Positions 1 through 17,800 of a stretch of DNA of 64,000 nucleotides are shown here, piece after piece. The position numbers and the translations under genes are program-made. Origin of the DNA: Erpobdella octoculata (lineage: Eukaryota > Annelida > Clitellata > Hirudinida > Erpobdellidae); the NCBI GenBank assembly GCA_963978895.1, contig OZ022247.1, positions 9,146,947 through 9,210,946 on the forward strand, written 5' to 3'. The notes below the pieces were generated by a model, which searched no databases, was not told where the DNA came from, and saw only the letters and a list, made by a program, of their open reading frames with translations. Every line of letters begins with the position of its first letter. Position 1 is the first letter of the stretch.

Positions 1-556
1 CACGTCACGCTGTTTTTTGACAATTCTGCCCCCTCCCCTTGTCACAATCTGTCAAATCTCGGACCCCTCAAAAGTAACTCACACCTACGCGCTACATATG
101 TTCAAAAATAAAAACAACTATCGAATTAAAATTGAATCTAAAACACATTAATTAATATCAAGAGCGCCTTTTAATTTATGATAGGCTTTATATAAGTTCA
201 TTTTGATTGATTGATCCCTGCCAATGACAAATGCACTGGCATTATCTTTTCTGACTAATTAAAAAAAAATCTGATCCATATAGCCTATTGTCTTTTAATT
301 TAAAACTCATGAAATAATCATATCGTCTTGGAGTCTTGGACCCACTTGGACCATTTCGAAGTCAATAGTGTCCGAGTAGAGTGCCCGTGCCTAATATTAA
401 TTATTAGAGTAATAATTGACAATAAATAAATTTGTTTTATAAAATACAAACATTATTTCCAAACAGATTAATATAACATAAATTGTTTGAAAATAAAATT
501 GATTTTCATTTTTAACCTATCTAACTTTTTCACACACAGAAAAAGTTGCCATAGAA
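1..556. other. upstream flank of RSPH10B
   Basis: No open reading frame worth reporting. The first ~90 bases (C-rich, with a GACAATTCTGCCCCC stretch) differ in composition from the AT-rich rest and look like the edge of a dispersed repeat, which cannot be identified here. The remaining ~460 bases are plain AT-rich sequence that must hold the RSPH10B promoter and 5' UTR; no clear TATA box or initiator was seen. Confidence 0.4.
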
Positions 557-6515
<5,959 letters not shown>

Positions 6516-7525
6516 GTATCCTAGAACACAGTTTAGATATATTTTAATTGAAAGATTGATAAGCATGATTAAATAGTTTGTTAGATAAAATGTTTACTTA
6601 CTACTGTTGGTTGATTTTTGTACTAAAATTTTGATGTAAGTTGCAAGTTAAAGAATTGTTTTTTCAATTTTACTTTGTTTTCAACTAATTAGTTAAATTT
6701 TAAAAGCATTTTAAAAGTGTGATGTTGCGATTTGTTACAGTACTTTTGAATTAGTTCATAAGTTATGATATTGAAGATAATTAGACCCAATAATTAATCA
6801 AAACGCAAAGCAACGCGGCTCACATGTGGCATTGATGTAATGCTAACGTACAGCCCGTGCGTAAATGTCAAAATGCCACAGGTTGTGTTACTGCATGCTC
6901 GCAAACTGCCACTTGCTGGGCCTAGTTGTGGCCCATACTTTTTTTTACGCATGTGGCACACACCTAAATTGCTATTTGGGTATCTGGATATAACAATATG
7001 ATACACAACCTAATTAAGTGGGCCTAATTTTGTATTGCATATTATACTATAATTATCATGAATATCTTGATATAACATCTGGATCCAGAACCTAATAAAA
7101 ATTATTTAGGCCTACTGTGTTATTAGGGATTATATTATGATAATGAATTAATTAATGTAACAAACAACAGTAGCGTTAGAAGGAATGTCACACTTATACA
7201 AATCTTGATATAACTATGGCTTAACTGATTGTACCATTTAGACCTATTTTATTTTATTAGGTTGTGGATCCAGTAGTTATATCAATATATCCATGCCCTT
7301 GCATACACAACCTAATAAACATTATTCTAAGAGTAGAAACAATTGCATAATAATTAATCAACAATATTATAATGCATGATATAATTACTAGCAGTGACTG
7401 CACGGGCCAGGCCTTGATTTTAGGGCTTTGCATTCTATGGACCAACCAAGTTGTGACATCACAAATCAGGAATTAAAAACACTGGATACAAACAAACCTT
7501 GTTTACACTAAGCTCATAAATACGC
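6516..7525. other. intergenic, no gene seen
   Basis: Region between the RSPH10B stop and the transposon remnants. It holds short scattered motifs recurring within it (for example 'acctaataaa' and 'ttgatataac' blocks near 7010, 7080, 7205 and 7305), suggesting decayed repeats, but no coding frame or RNA gene was recognised. Confidence 0.5.
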
Positions 7526-7815
7526 TTAAAATGGTTTTATCTTTGTCATTAAATTGATATTAGGCTATATATAGCTATTTTTTTCAAGTGATATTAACTT
7601 AATAAAGCAATGGGACAAATTTTGGCAGTTAAATCATCTTGATAGTTGCTCTTTGCAGACTCTTTCAATGCGACGAATGGTGATACGGCTTGAAATGGTT
7701 TTATCTTTGTAATTCAATTCATATAAGCTATAGCAATTTTTTTCAAGTTGATAGTAACTTAATAAAGCGATGGGAAAAATTTTCAGCAGTCAAATCATTT
7801 TGATAGTTGCTACAT
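7526..7815. repeat. two ~125-bp direct repeats
   Basis: The stretch beginning AAATGGTTTTATCTTTG near 7528 and ending TTGATAGTTGCT near 7650 recurs, diverged, from ~7690 to ~7815. They lie immediately upstream of the YqaJ remnant and may be terminal or subterminal sequence of that transposon. Confidence 0.7.
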
Positions 7816-7829
7816 ACTTGCTACAGCGT

Positions 7830-8252
7830 CTCAAGATGACTCAGGAGAAATTGCTGTAGCAGAACAGCTGACACGAGGTCAGCAAGACAATTCTGCTTCA
7901 AGAAAAAGTCGGATAACCGCAAGTAATTTTGGGGCAGTTATTCGACACGGGAAGAAAACAATTAAGGGGCTACAGGCAGATTCCTGCTGAAGCGATTGAT
8001 GGGACAGTATGATTTGTCAGGCATGAGAGCTATAAAGTGGGGTGTCACACATGAACTAGTTGTATTGGCTCAATACAAGCTTGCTAGAGACTGTGAGGTG
8101 CGGGCCAGTGGTATCTGGCTTGACAGTATGGGTTGTATCGGAGCTTCACCAAATGGAATAGTTGATGATGATGTCATCATAGAGATTAAATGTCCCTATA
8201 CTCTATGGGAGACAGCAGTCGCATCAGCGTTAGAGTTGTCTCGTTTATGCTG
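7830..8252 (+). pseudogene. YqaJ-like nuclease remnant of an ISL2EU-type transposon
   Basis: Reads as a YqaJ/alkaline-exonuclease-like domain in two pieces. The first (~7830-7990) has SRITASNFGAVIRHGKK and ends in a stop; the second (~7996-8252) has IKWGVTHE, then IGASPNGIVDDD and EIKCP, which are the acidic and lysine active-site motifs of this nuclease family. There is no start or intact full-length frame. ISL2EU-type eukaryotic transposons are reported to pair a DDE transposase with such a nuclease, and a DDE remnant lies head-on 0.4 kb downstream. It is a relic rather than a host gene. Confidence 0.75.
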
Positions 8253-8794
8253 ATGAAAGATGCATCTGGTAATATAACGTTAAATTTGAATTCAGAGATT
8301 GGTTGTCAATAATTTTATCAGATAGAGGAAAATTTATATTAAACCAACAGGAGTGTGTATGACTTAGTTGTCTGGACTCCACTAGAGATGGTCATTGTTA
8401 GTATTGCAAAAGATGCTGATTAGAGCAATAATATACATCTATTGTGTTAATGCCATCAACAAACATTTCTTCCAGTGTTCATGGCTGGTGGTTGTTGAAT
8501 TTTAATAACAAAATAAAATGCTAAACCAAATTTTATTATTATTTATTATCAAAAAACACTTAAAATGCAATAATAAAAAACAAATATCGAATATTCAAAT
8601 TACATAGAATATACAATGTATGATGTATGCAATACATTTTTTGATTTAATCAAGTTGTGTGTCTCCTATCTCTTTCAGAATTGGATTCTGTAAATTTACC
8701 AAACTTGCACAAACCTGAAATATCTTACAGACCAGAGTCTCATAATTGACCTCAATAAAGTCTAATATAGCATAGTTCTTGACACGAACTATGA

Positions 8795-8990
8795 CCCTTT
8801 TAACGTGGTCAGATGAGTTGGTAGAGTGTTAACCTTGAATGTGATAGCTTCACGGTTCAACTCCCACTCACTGCCTAATAGCCCATGTCAACGGAAAACT
8901 TAGCGGGTAAAATCGTTCTCTCCGTGGGGCATGTAAAAGAACAGCGCCTTTGAACAACCCGGAAAAGGCGCTCTATAAATTATCAAACAT
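8795..8990 (+). mobile_element. tRNA-derived SINE inserted in the transposase remnant
   Basis: A tRNA-like head has an A-box-like stretch (GATGAGTTGGTAGAG, ~8811-8825) and a B box GGTTCAACTCC (8854-8864), the spacing of a Pol III type 2 promoter. A body follows, then a tail with AAAGGCGCTCTATAAAT near 8964-8980. It splits the transposase reading between ARIHV and RVKNYAIL. No clear target duplication was found. Confidence 0.7.
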
Positions 8991-9362
8991 TTTATTTACA
9001 TTTACAACGTGTATTCTGGCACGAGCAATGCTTGTTGTCAATTTCACTTCCTGAGCAGTAAAACGACCATGCGTTATCGAATGGAGGTACATTAATCGAT
9101 ACACCTTGTGGAATTAGACTCTGGATAAAAAAGCCTTTATCAGCAAGAACTAAATCTCCAGGTGAAATATGTCATTAATTGATAGTGTTCTACCATGGCT
9201 TTATCTGCAGTTGAGCCTGGATACATGGGGAACGGACATATCCTCCCACGGACATTTCCCCTCCCCCCGGACGTTCCCCCTCCCCGGAGTAGAGTTAGAG
9301 TTTAGGTTTTTTAACATTATTAATTGAATATAGTGTTTGGCGTGCATCCGTAACAGAAAAAA

Positions 9363-9645
9363 GGGTTAGGGCTAGCATCCCACTAGTTACTTTGTTAGGA
9401 TTAGGGCTAGGATTAGGATTAAGGTTAGCATCCCACTAATTACTTCGTTAGGGTTATGGTTAGGGCATCCCATTAGTTACTTCGCTAGGGTTATGGTTAG
9501 GGCATCCCATTAGTTACTTCGTTAGGCTTAGAATCCCACTAGTTACTTCGTTAGGGCTAGGGCTAGGATTATGGTTAGGGTTAGTATCGCGCTAGTTACT
9601 TCGTTAGGGTTAAGGTTAGGGTTAGCATTCCACTAGCTACTTTGT
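9363..9645. repeat. telomere-like TTAGGG-rich interstitial block
   Basis: Degenerate GGTTAGGG units alternate with a spacer CATCCCACTAGTTACTTCG, giving about six imperfect composite units. The regular spacer argues against a pasted-in telomere end. It lies wholly inside the 9225-10909 element. Confidence 0.85.
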
Positions 9646-9837
9646 TCACCGGCAGTTAAGCAAGGGCACACCGACGGATCCAGGAGGAATGCGGGTATGA
9701 ACCCCACGATAGATTACTGTGAAACGAGAGTGAATACCGGCACGGGAATCCCATTACTACAATACAGCTAAACGAAGCTTCAGTGCCATGAAGATATTGA
9801 AAAGCTCATCGCGCAACACCCCATGGGCGCAACTAGG

Positions 9838-10228
9838 CGGGCTTTTGTTCCTTTTTTACAAACTTTTATTTAGGTTACAATCGCTGTTTGTGTGTGTGTG
9901 TATGTATGTGTGTGTGTCTTTCTCTGTACGCAAATCTTGCATGTAAAATTTAACTAGCTTTTTGACTCGCTAGGAAGCTGAAACTTTCAGCATAGCTTTA
10001 TATTGGATGACAATACATAATTCAATTAATTTATATTGGATGACAACACATAATTCAATTAATTTATATTGGATGACAATACATAATTCAATTAATTTAT
10101 ATTGAATGACAATACATAATTCGATTAAAAAAACAACTTAATTTGAACATCTTTCGTATTTCTAAATCAAGTGTATTTGAAATTGAAGTTTGTGGTAAAA
10201 AACTCGTTTTTTCCTTTACTTGTCTATC
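9838..10228 (+). repeat. dispersed repeat copy A, with internal ~35-bp tandem units
   Basis: Matches a second copy at ~31080-31345 over most of its length: ACAAACTTTTATTTAGG..., CAGCATAGCTTTATATTGG..., ending near TTTTTTCCTTTACTTG. In this copy the unit around TTTATATTGGATGACAATAC is amplified four times (~9993-10128); the other copy has one. No coding potential. Confidence 0.8.
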
Positions 10229-10245
10229 ATTAATAAATTATTAAA

Positions 10246-10473
10246 GATACCAAAAAAGATCGCAGACTGAAGATAGTCAAAAAAACTTTTCGCCTGCGGC
10301 GGGCTTTCTTCTTTTTTCGAACTTCAGCACCTCCAGCATTCTTTCTGGTTGAGCCCCTGAACAGAACCACGACAGATGAGCGTTTAACTGGCCTAACATT
10401 GCCTTTAGAAACAGATGATGTTATTAATAGATTTGCAGCAACCAAGAATAGGCGTCTTGATTTTGCACTGTAG
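10246..10473 (+). pseudogene. short coding scrap, possibly a transposase C-terminus
   Basis: A plus-strand frame beginning TKKDRRLKIVKK and ending TDDVINRFAATKNRRLDFAL before a stop codon at 10471-10473. The ending resembles C-termini of some transposon proteins (basic ...NRRL-x-F-x-L), but the family is not firmly recognised. It lies inside the 9225-10909 element, so it may be a remnant of the element's own gene or captured sequence. Confidence 0.3.
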
Positions 10474-11114
10474 ATTTTTTCTAGAAATTTGATTTCTGTT
10501 TTGAGTGTTGTCTTTGTTGTTTTTGTGCATACTGTTTGTTTCGTAACTTGTAAAAAAATCTTTTTTCAAGTTTTGGTTAGATCATCCCCCAGAATATCCT
10601 AAAACCGTCACTACAAGGGCATCCAACATTAGGCAAAAATGCTTTACGCGATTTTTCTCTTTATAAGCTTTTGACAGCCCCAGCTCCTGCACCTTAACAT
10701 GAAAGAAACTTGCAAAACCACAAATTTATACTACTGCATTATTTCATTTAGTTTCATCTGTCAGAGAAAACGTCATATCATAAAAAATCTTACAACAGGG
10801 GGGAATGTCCTACCCTGGGGGGAATGTTCGGGGGAAATGTCCTAGGGTCTGTCGGGGCCGGTGGGAGAATGTCCGGACGGAAAAACGTCCGGGGAAATGC
10901 CCTACATTCGGATACTTATCATTTACAAATGTAATAACGCCATTGGGAGCCATGACAATTAGTGCTTTGAATTTGAGTGTATTTCGCTGTTTGTAATGTG
11001 AAAATGTCTGGCTTTGATGCATCATGCTGGCGTTAGGGATTGCACAGTGAACCTCAGAACAATCCAATGTAATCCGACAATTTGTGAAGGTTGCAAAACA
11101 AGTAGGCATTTACC

Positions 11115-11410
11115 CCTTGTTCCTGTTCAGGGCTGGAATTCCATTATCTCACAACATCAGGCCTACAGTTAAAAGAGGGGAAAAGACAAGAGGTAATGAA
11201 CTCAAGTTATAAAAGAAAATGGCCAGAAAAGACCCAATAAAATACAGCTTCTGCCTAAGAATAGTTGATAAATGGAATCAGCTCCCAAACAGTTTGGTGT
11301 TGTCAAAGCATAGTATAGGCACCTATCTATGTGTCAAAGAGTGCGAATGAATTTAAAAAACAATGGTTGTGGAAAGAGAAAGAATGGATGATAGAAACCG
11401 AAGCGAGAGA
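11115..11410 (+). pseudogene. LINE 3'-end remnant (non-LTR reverse transcriptase C-terminus)
   Basis: The frame shows RPTVKRGEKTRGNELKL then, past a stop, KYSFCLRIVDKWNQLPNSLV, the conserved 'R-x-x-x-x-W-N-x-LP' tail of CR1/Jockey-type LINE proteins. It is broken by stops and truncated, abutting the transposase remnant. Confidence 0.65.
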
Positions 11411-11823
11411 GAGAAGAAGTCTTAAGACTTTCGTCTTATTTGCTTATAATATAACGTTACTATAAATTTAAATAGAATTTCGTGCGACGTCACACATTTG
11501 TGGTCCATAAATATTTGAAAGTTTGTAATTAAAAATAATAATTAATTATTTTCTAAAAGAAATCAAATACAATTATAAATTTAAAAAATGTTTTAAATTA
11601 AATATTTTTGCAATAAACAATAAACCGGCAAATTTTAAAATTGTTTTGAAAAAACTTGATTTTTACGGTATACTTGTTAAACGTAAACATTTGTAGAAAT
11701 AGTTGGTGAGTGTGGATGAAAATGTACTAAAGATTTATGGAAAATTAATTTTAGTTCTTTGTGTACACATCATATTGAATCTCTATTATCGTTTTACTGT
11801 TTATTTAAAAATAAGGGCACACG

Positions 11824-14800
11824 ATGGAAGCTAATATTGCTCACCGTCCTGGCTTTTTTAAACAGCCTAATAAAACACACAAGACTGGACGTCATCGTAG
11901 CAAAGGTTTCATTGCTAAAGAGCTTAAAGGTCTGTTCAGCTTGAAAATTTTAGATATCTTTACAAACCACGTGATTAGGCCCACTGGGTTTATTTTATTG
12001 ATTTACAATTTAATGTTTAATGACTACTAATTTACTAATTTAGTAAGTTTATAATATAGGAAAAACTGATGTCAAAACGTATACAAAAAAACAAAAAGCT
12101 GCCCTTAGAAGACAGGATAAAAAAAATCAGGTGAAATCAATTTTCGTTGAAATATTGAGAAATTGAGAGTAAACTGAGTAAAGGTTTGCGTAGCGTAGGT
12201 AGTCGCATAAACGAACGCGCCAGGGCTTGAAAATTCAAGACTAGAATGCCATTAAAATGTTGTGATTGCCTATATCTCATGATCAAGATCAAGGCCACAG
12301 TAAAGATGGTTACATAAAAATTAAAAATACTCGTGACGTAAAGCATGACCCGAGCAAAAAATTTCTGTTTAAGAAGTAGCATAGTTTTTTTTAACTTTGA
12401 TTCAAAATAAATCTTTTTTGGTTGTTTGGCTAATTCTCTTATTAAGTATTAGGTAGGCCCATAAATACAATTACATTTTTAATAAAACAGCAGAAATAAT
12501 GTATTACATTAGTTTCCATTTCTACCATTGCTTTCTATATTTAAAAAAAATTATTTAGCATTAACAAAATTCAGAAACTTCATATTAAGCATAAAATTAT
12601 TTTAGCGGTTAAAAATTTAGAAGATGTATGGCCCTGTAAGTGATGTTTCAAGAATCTTAGTTCAAGATGCCATAGTGTCAATTAAAATGAAGAGCTTTGA
12701 TTCTATTATAAAGTCATTTCTGAAAAAAATTATAATATTATTTTTTCAGCTCATACAAATCAGAAAACAAAAAAGAGAAGAAGTTTTGCAGTTAAAAAGG
12801 AAGAGGGGTGTTGCTGGAAGCCCCCCATTTCTAGTGGTAGGTTTTTTTATAATTATGATTCTCTCATCTTTTTTAACTATGAATTTTACTCCAGACTGTT
12901 CTTTCTGCAACATCTGGCTTAGATGCCTCAAAAGCTGTGTCCTCCGTATTTGGATGCTGTGATGATGATATTATTTTGTCACATTATGAAGAAAGTTGTG
13001 TTGCCGTGTTAGTTAAGTTTTTTTTAGAAACTAAGTTTTTTTATTTTTCTTGTATTGATTGTTAATTATTCAAAATAGGTGCTCAAGATTTAAACAGAGA
13101 TTTGAATTTTTATTCCCGAACTCTTTAACTGGGGTTCTTGATTGTGCAAAGTTGTCTGATTGTCTCATGATTATTCTCTCATTTAAACACGACGAGGAAT
13201 TAAATGTAGATGAGTTTGCAGAGAAGTGCATATCTTGTATTTTCTATCAAGGATTTTCTTCTGTTATCATCTGCTGTCAAGTATGTTTGTTTGTTTTGTG
13301 TTTTTAAAGTTTTGATTGTCATGTTGTTAAGTAATCATGGAACAAGGTGCATGGACACAAGTCTGTTTCTATTACCAAATATGAGTGTTGTGTACAATAT
13401 ATTCTTAGCTAATTGAATAATATTTTTTCATTTCATTTTTCAGTATTATTAATGTATGTGTGTTAGAGTACTGCACAGGCTGATTTTTCACAACAGGGAA
13501 AAATGTTGAGGCTAGGTCAGTTTTATTTGGGCTCGGACTGTTTTTACAGGCTTAAAATGCCTATACTTGGCACACAAATCTCATCCCGAATTGAATTCAA
13601 ACTCTAAAATCAAGTCCTGGCCTGTGCAGTACTTTAATGTGTGTGTTTATGATTTGTTGAAATTTTAGTTTTTTATTTTATTGGTTTTTTTTGGGATTCG
13701 CAAAAAAATTTTCTTCAATAACTTTCTTTGAATTTGTCCTAATTAGTTTAAATTTATTTTACCTAATTTCAATTCAGGATATCAAATTACTGCCATTAAA
13801 GAAGCAAGCAGATGCCAAGAAATATATCATGAATTTATTTGAAAGCAGGTTCTTATTTATATTATTTTATTTAAAGACATTTTTTAGCGACAGCAGGTTC
13901 TTTATCGCCCTGCACAGATGTCAAACAAAAATTTTATTTCAAGTGCTACTACTGAGATGTCTGTACTTAAATATCAGGCTTGTTGTCCTTGAGACTTCAG
14001 TATTGAACTCGAGTTAGTTCAGAGTCTTGGTGTTGATCTCAAAACATAATATATAGGTCTTCGACTTGTATTTCAAAACAACTGAATTTTTGAAAATATT
14101 TTATTATTGCTTATAAAAATTGTTGCAATCCTATTAAATATAAAATATTATGGCTTATTTTTTGTGGGTTTTTTAAATAAAAACCTCCCAGATTATCCGT
14201 AATATAAGGAGATGGTGATTAAGAGTTTGTAGTTTAACTTTTTGACCGATTTAGTATGATTTGTAGAATAACTTTTCTTTCATTCTATTTATGAATAATT
14301 TTTTGATGTTGAAATTATTCAGATTTCCTGACCAAAAAGTTCACTTATTAGATGATAAACAAGATGGAATTTCCCTGCTAAGAACTATCGGGTCTCAGAA
14401 GTTGAACTCAATCTTGTACAGGGAGTTGAGGCCAAACATGTTTGCATCATCTGCCAAATTCAATGAAAATGTTATAAAATTATTTTCATTTTTAATTTAT
14501 GGATTATGGCATTTAAAAAACAAACTGGCATTTAAATGATAAAATTGTTTTTTTTTATTTAAATTAAAGGCAGGTACTTTGGAACTGACAGGTTATTTGA
14601 GGGGTGCCAAACTTTCTCCAAACCAACTCATCCATATACCTGGATATGGAAACTTCCAGATGTCCCAAATTGAAGAACTTTCTGATCCTCATCCAATCAA
14701 TGGTGGAGCTAAAAAAGTAAAAAATGTCTGTCATAAGTGCTAATGTTGTTAAAAATATTATAATTTGTTTGCTCATTCCTAATTTTATGCTTTTCTTTTA

Positions 14801-17800
14801 TTGCTTAGGTTTCTGACTCAGTGGATATGAAATCAGTGAAAACAAGTGATCCTAACAAACAAGAAACTCTACAAATGGCTGAAGAGATTGATCCCATGGA
14901 CAATGAACAAACATGGCCGACAGAAGAAGAATTACGACAAGCAGATGGTTTATTTATTTATTTTTTTATTTTATTTAATTGAATTATTTCACATGAATTG
15001 TTCTGTATTGGAAAAAATTACCATTAAAATAATTGTAATAATCTGCAATATTATTTATTAAAGCTAAATACGAGAAAAAGATGTTGGTAAAGAAAGTTGT
15101 ACCAAAAGGTTTCTCAGACTATCAATCGGCATGGATAACTGAAGACTTGCAATTAAATGATTCTAAAGGTTTTGCTTATTTTTTATTATTTTTTTAAAAT
15201 CCTAATATTAACTTCACCGCAAAAAATCTTGGAAGTGAAAATTGACAAACTTACCGTCATCCAATCCAGCTGAAACTTGGAATATTTGAAACTTGTTAAA
15301 TTTTGAAAATTGTCTAAAATATATATTTTAGTTTGAAGACTTTTTTATCTTTGTTCTAAGAAACAAATTAAAATATAAGGAATTTATAAAAACTTTTTGG
15401 TTTTATACTTTTTCATTGCGAGTTTTTTTCTACAGGTGATGATGATGATGACGAAGATGATGACGATGACGACGAAGATGATGATGATGATGATTGCTCA
15501 AATGAAAATGACCTTCCAATGGTCTGTTTATCTGATTTAATTAAAATATTTCCTTCATTTTGATTTATGTTATTAGTTGTATGAAATTTTTTTTTAAATT
15601 TAACCTGATGTTTACATTTTTAGGACTGTAGTGAGAATGAAGGAGATGATGATGAAAATAAAGAGGAAAATGGTGATGATGATGATACTGGAAGTAAAAT
15701 AAATGAAGATGAAATGGAAACTGTAAGAACATTTCCTTATTATTGAGTGATTATATCTCTGGAAACTGATTTGATTGATTAATATTTTGTAAATTAGGTT
15801 AAAACTGATTGCTGTAATAATTAAAAATGTGTCAATCTCATTAATGGGCCTGATTATAAATTTATATGAATATTCTGATTATAAATGTATATGAAGATTA
15901 TGATTATAAATGTGTAGCAATATTCTGATTATAAATTTATATGAATATTCTGATTATAAATGTATATGAATATTCTGATTATAAAAGTGTAGCAATATTC
16001 TGATTATAAATGTATATGACTATTCTGATTATAAATGTATATGAATATTCTGATTATAAATGTATATGAATATTCAGATGTCAATTAGGGAGCATGTTGT
16101 TACTTTTGATGTAAGTTGTGACGAAGAAGAAAAAAAAAGAAGAGCGTTAGTTCACTTTTGTATTTTTTATGGTCTTGATGGTGGTGATAAAATAAAAATT
16201 AGTATTATTAATCATGTTGGATATTTTCTATTAATTGATTAATAACTAAATAATAAGGATTTTTAAATTTTCTAACAGTTTGGAAATGTTAGAATTTCCT
16301 GATCTGGTTGACACTCCACTGGATGTTGCGGCAAGAATTAGATTTCAAAAGTATGTTGCATCATGCTCTTTTGAAATTAGCTATCTTTTGTAATAAAAAC
16401 TACTTTTGCATTCATGTCTGCATTGCTGATTAACGATTGGTCGGCTGGAGGTAGTGCAATACTGTCTGACCTGCTAAAATTTGACAAAAAATTTCTCAAC
16501 CTGCCGACTTTTGTGCAATACCAAGGCAAAGCTGAATGAATTCATACCTTTAATGAATTTATACCTTAATGCTTGAATGAATTCATACCTTTAATGAATT
16601 TATACCTTGATACTCAGGTACCGTGGATTGTCGAAAAAATCAAACTGGGATGTCAATGAGGATTTGCCGTTAGACTACGGAAGAATAGTTAGATTCAATG
16701 ATTTCCGAATTATAAGAAAAAGAGTCATAAAAAAAATTCATGAGGAAGAAAATAACGATGATAAGGTTCTTAATTTTTGTTGACTCATGAATATTCATAA
16801 TTATTAACATACAAAATTTCTGATGCATGTATGTTATAACTTCCCAAACACTGTTAGGCGGCACTGCAATCACAAAATGATATATAATATTTACAAAAAT
16901 CCGTCATTTTCTCTAGTTCATTAATAGGTTATATATGCATTTTTTAGTTGATATTACATTTATAGGGAACTTGTTTGTATTTCATTTACAGGTTGAAGTT
17001 GGATCATATGTGACTGTCACTGCAAACAATGTTTCACCTAAAATAACTGGTAATTCTTCAGGCCACCAAATATTTATTACAGTGTCTTATTATGGTTTTA
17101 ATCAACATTTTTTATTAATTTCAGAACTGATTAATGCCAACCAACCAATAATAGCATTTGGACTGTTACCATTCGAACAGAAAATATCTGTCGTGCATTT
17201 TTTGATTCACCGCAACAACGATACCGATGATGTAATTAAATCTAAAGATCCAATAATCTTCCACGTCGGATGTCACAGGTTCAAATGTCGTCCGATATAT
17301 TCTCAGCATTCAAGAACACAAAGACATAAGGTGATGTGTTAAAATGCTTTGTTATATACCTGAAATCTGTTAAATATTGATTTACATTGTTTTTTTTTAC
17401 ATTCAACAGTTTGAAAGATATCTTAGACCTGGAAACACCATGGTAGCTACCGTATTTGCTCCTGTCATATTTCCTCCAGCGTCCGTTCTAATGTTTAAAC
17501 CAAACAAGTCAGGTTGTTATTCAATCACGTTTTTCAATGTTTTACATTTTCAATTTTATGTCTTGCTCAATGTCTAATTACATTGGATCTAAATAAATAT
17601 ATATCAGGTGATGAACAGTTAGTAGGCAGTGGGACTGTTTTATCTGCTGACCCAAATAGAATGATCATCAAAAAAATAGTTCTTTATGGTCATCCATTTA
17701 AAGTGAATCGCAACATTGTCGTTGTTCGAGGAATGTTCCACAATAGAGGTTCGTTTTCTATCTACTTTTTCAAATTTGATGTAATGTTTAAATTTTCGTT

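Larger units (their letters stand above)
9225..10909. mobile_element. 1.7-kb element with GC-rich inverted ends, 6-bp target duplication
   Basis: The transposase reading is interrupted exactly between two copies of GGATAC (9219-9224 and 10910-10915); removing 9225-10915 restores the expected YPGSTA reading. Both ends are made of related GC-rich motifs in opposite orientation (GGACATTTCCCC..CGGACG at the left, its complement repeated at 10800-10905). Inside lie a telomere-like block, a dispersed-repeat copy with short tandem units, and a coding scrap. Superfamily unknown; the imperfect compound inverted ends suggest a foldback-like or other non-autonomous DNA element. Confidence 0.7.
8655..11109 (-). 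pseudogene. ISL2EU/Harbinger-like DDE transposase remnant (nested insertions)
   Basis: Reading on the minus strand from 11109: CRITLDCSEVHC (first catalytic Asp region), FSHYKQRNTLKFKAL, PNGVITFVNDKYP; then, beyond a 1.7-kb insertion, GSTADKAMVEHYQL, GDLVLADKGFFIQ (second Asp), FTAQEVKLTTSIARARIHV; then, beyond a SINE, RVKNYAILDFIEVN and IFQVCASLVNLQNPI. These are the ordered motifs of the DDE_Tnp_4 (THAP/ISL2EU) transposases. At least one frameshift falls between AMVEHYQL and GDLVLADKGF. With the YqaJ remnant it forms a convergent two-gene transposon fossil. Confidence 0.8.

Noticed and set aside
8803..8870. A functional tRNA gene (A and B boxes present)
   Set aside because: No credible cloverleaf acceptor pairing, and it continues into a SINE body and tail inside a transposon relic.
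9363..9645. Interstitial telomere marking an ancient chromosome fusion
   Set aside because: The TTAGGG units are degenerate, interleaved with a constant spacer, and sit inside a bounded 1.7-kb insertion, so transposition explains them better.
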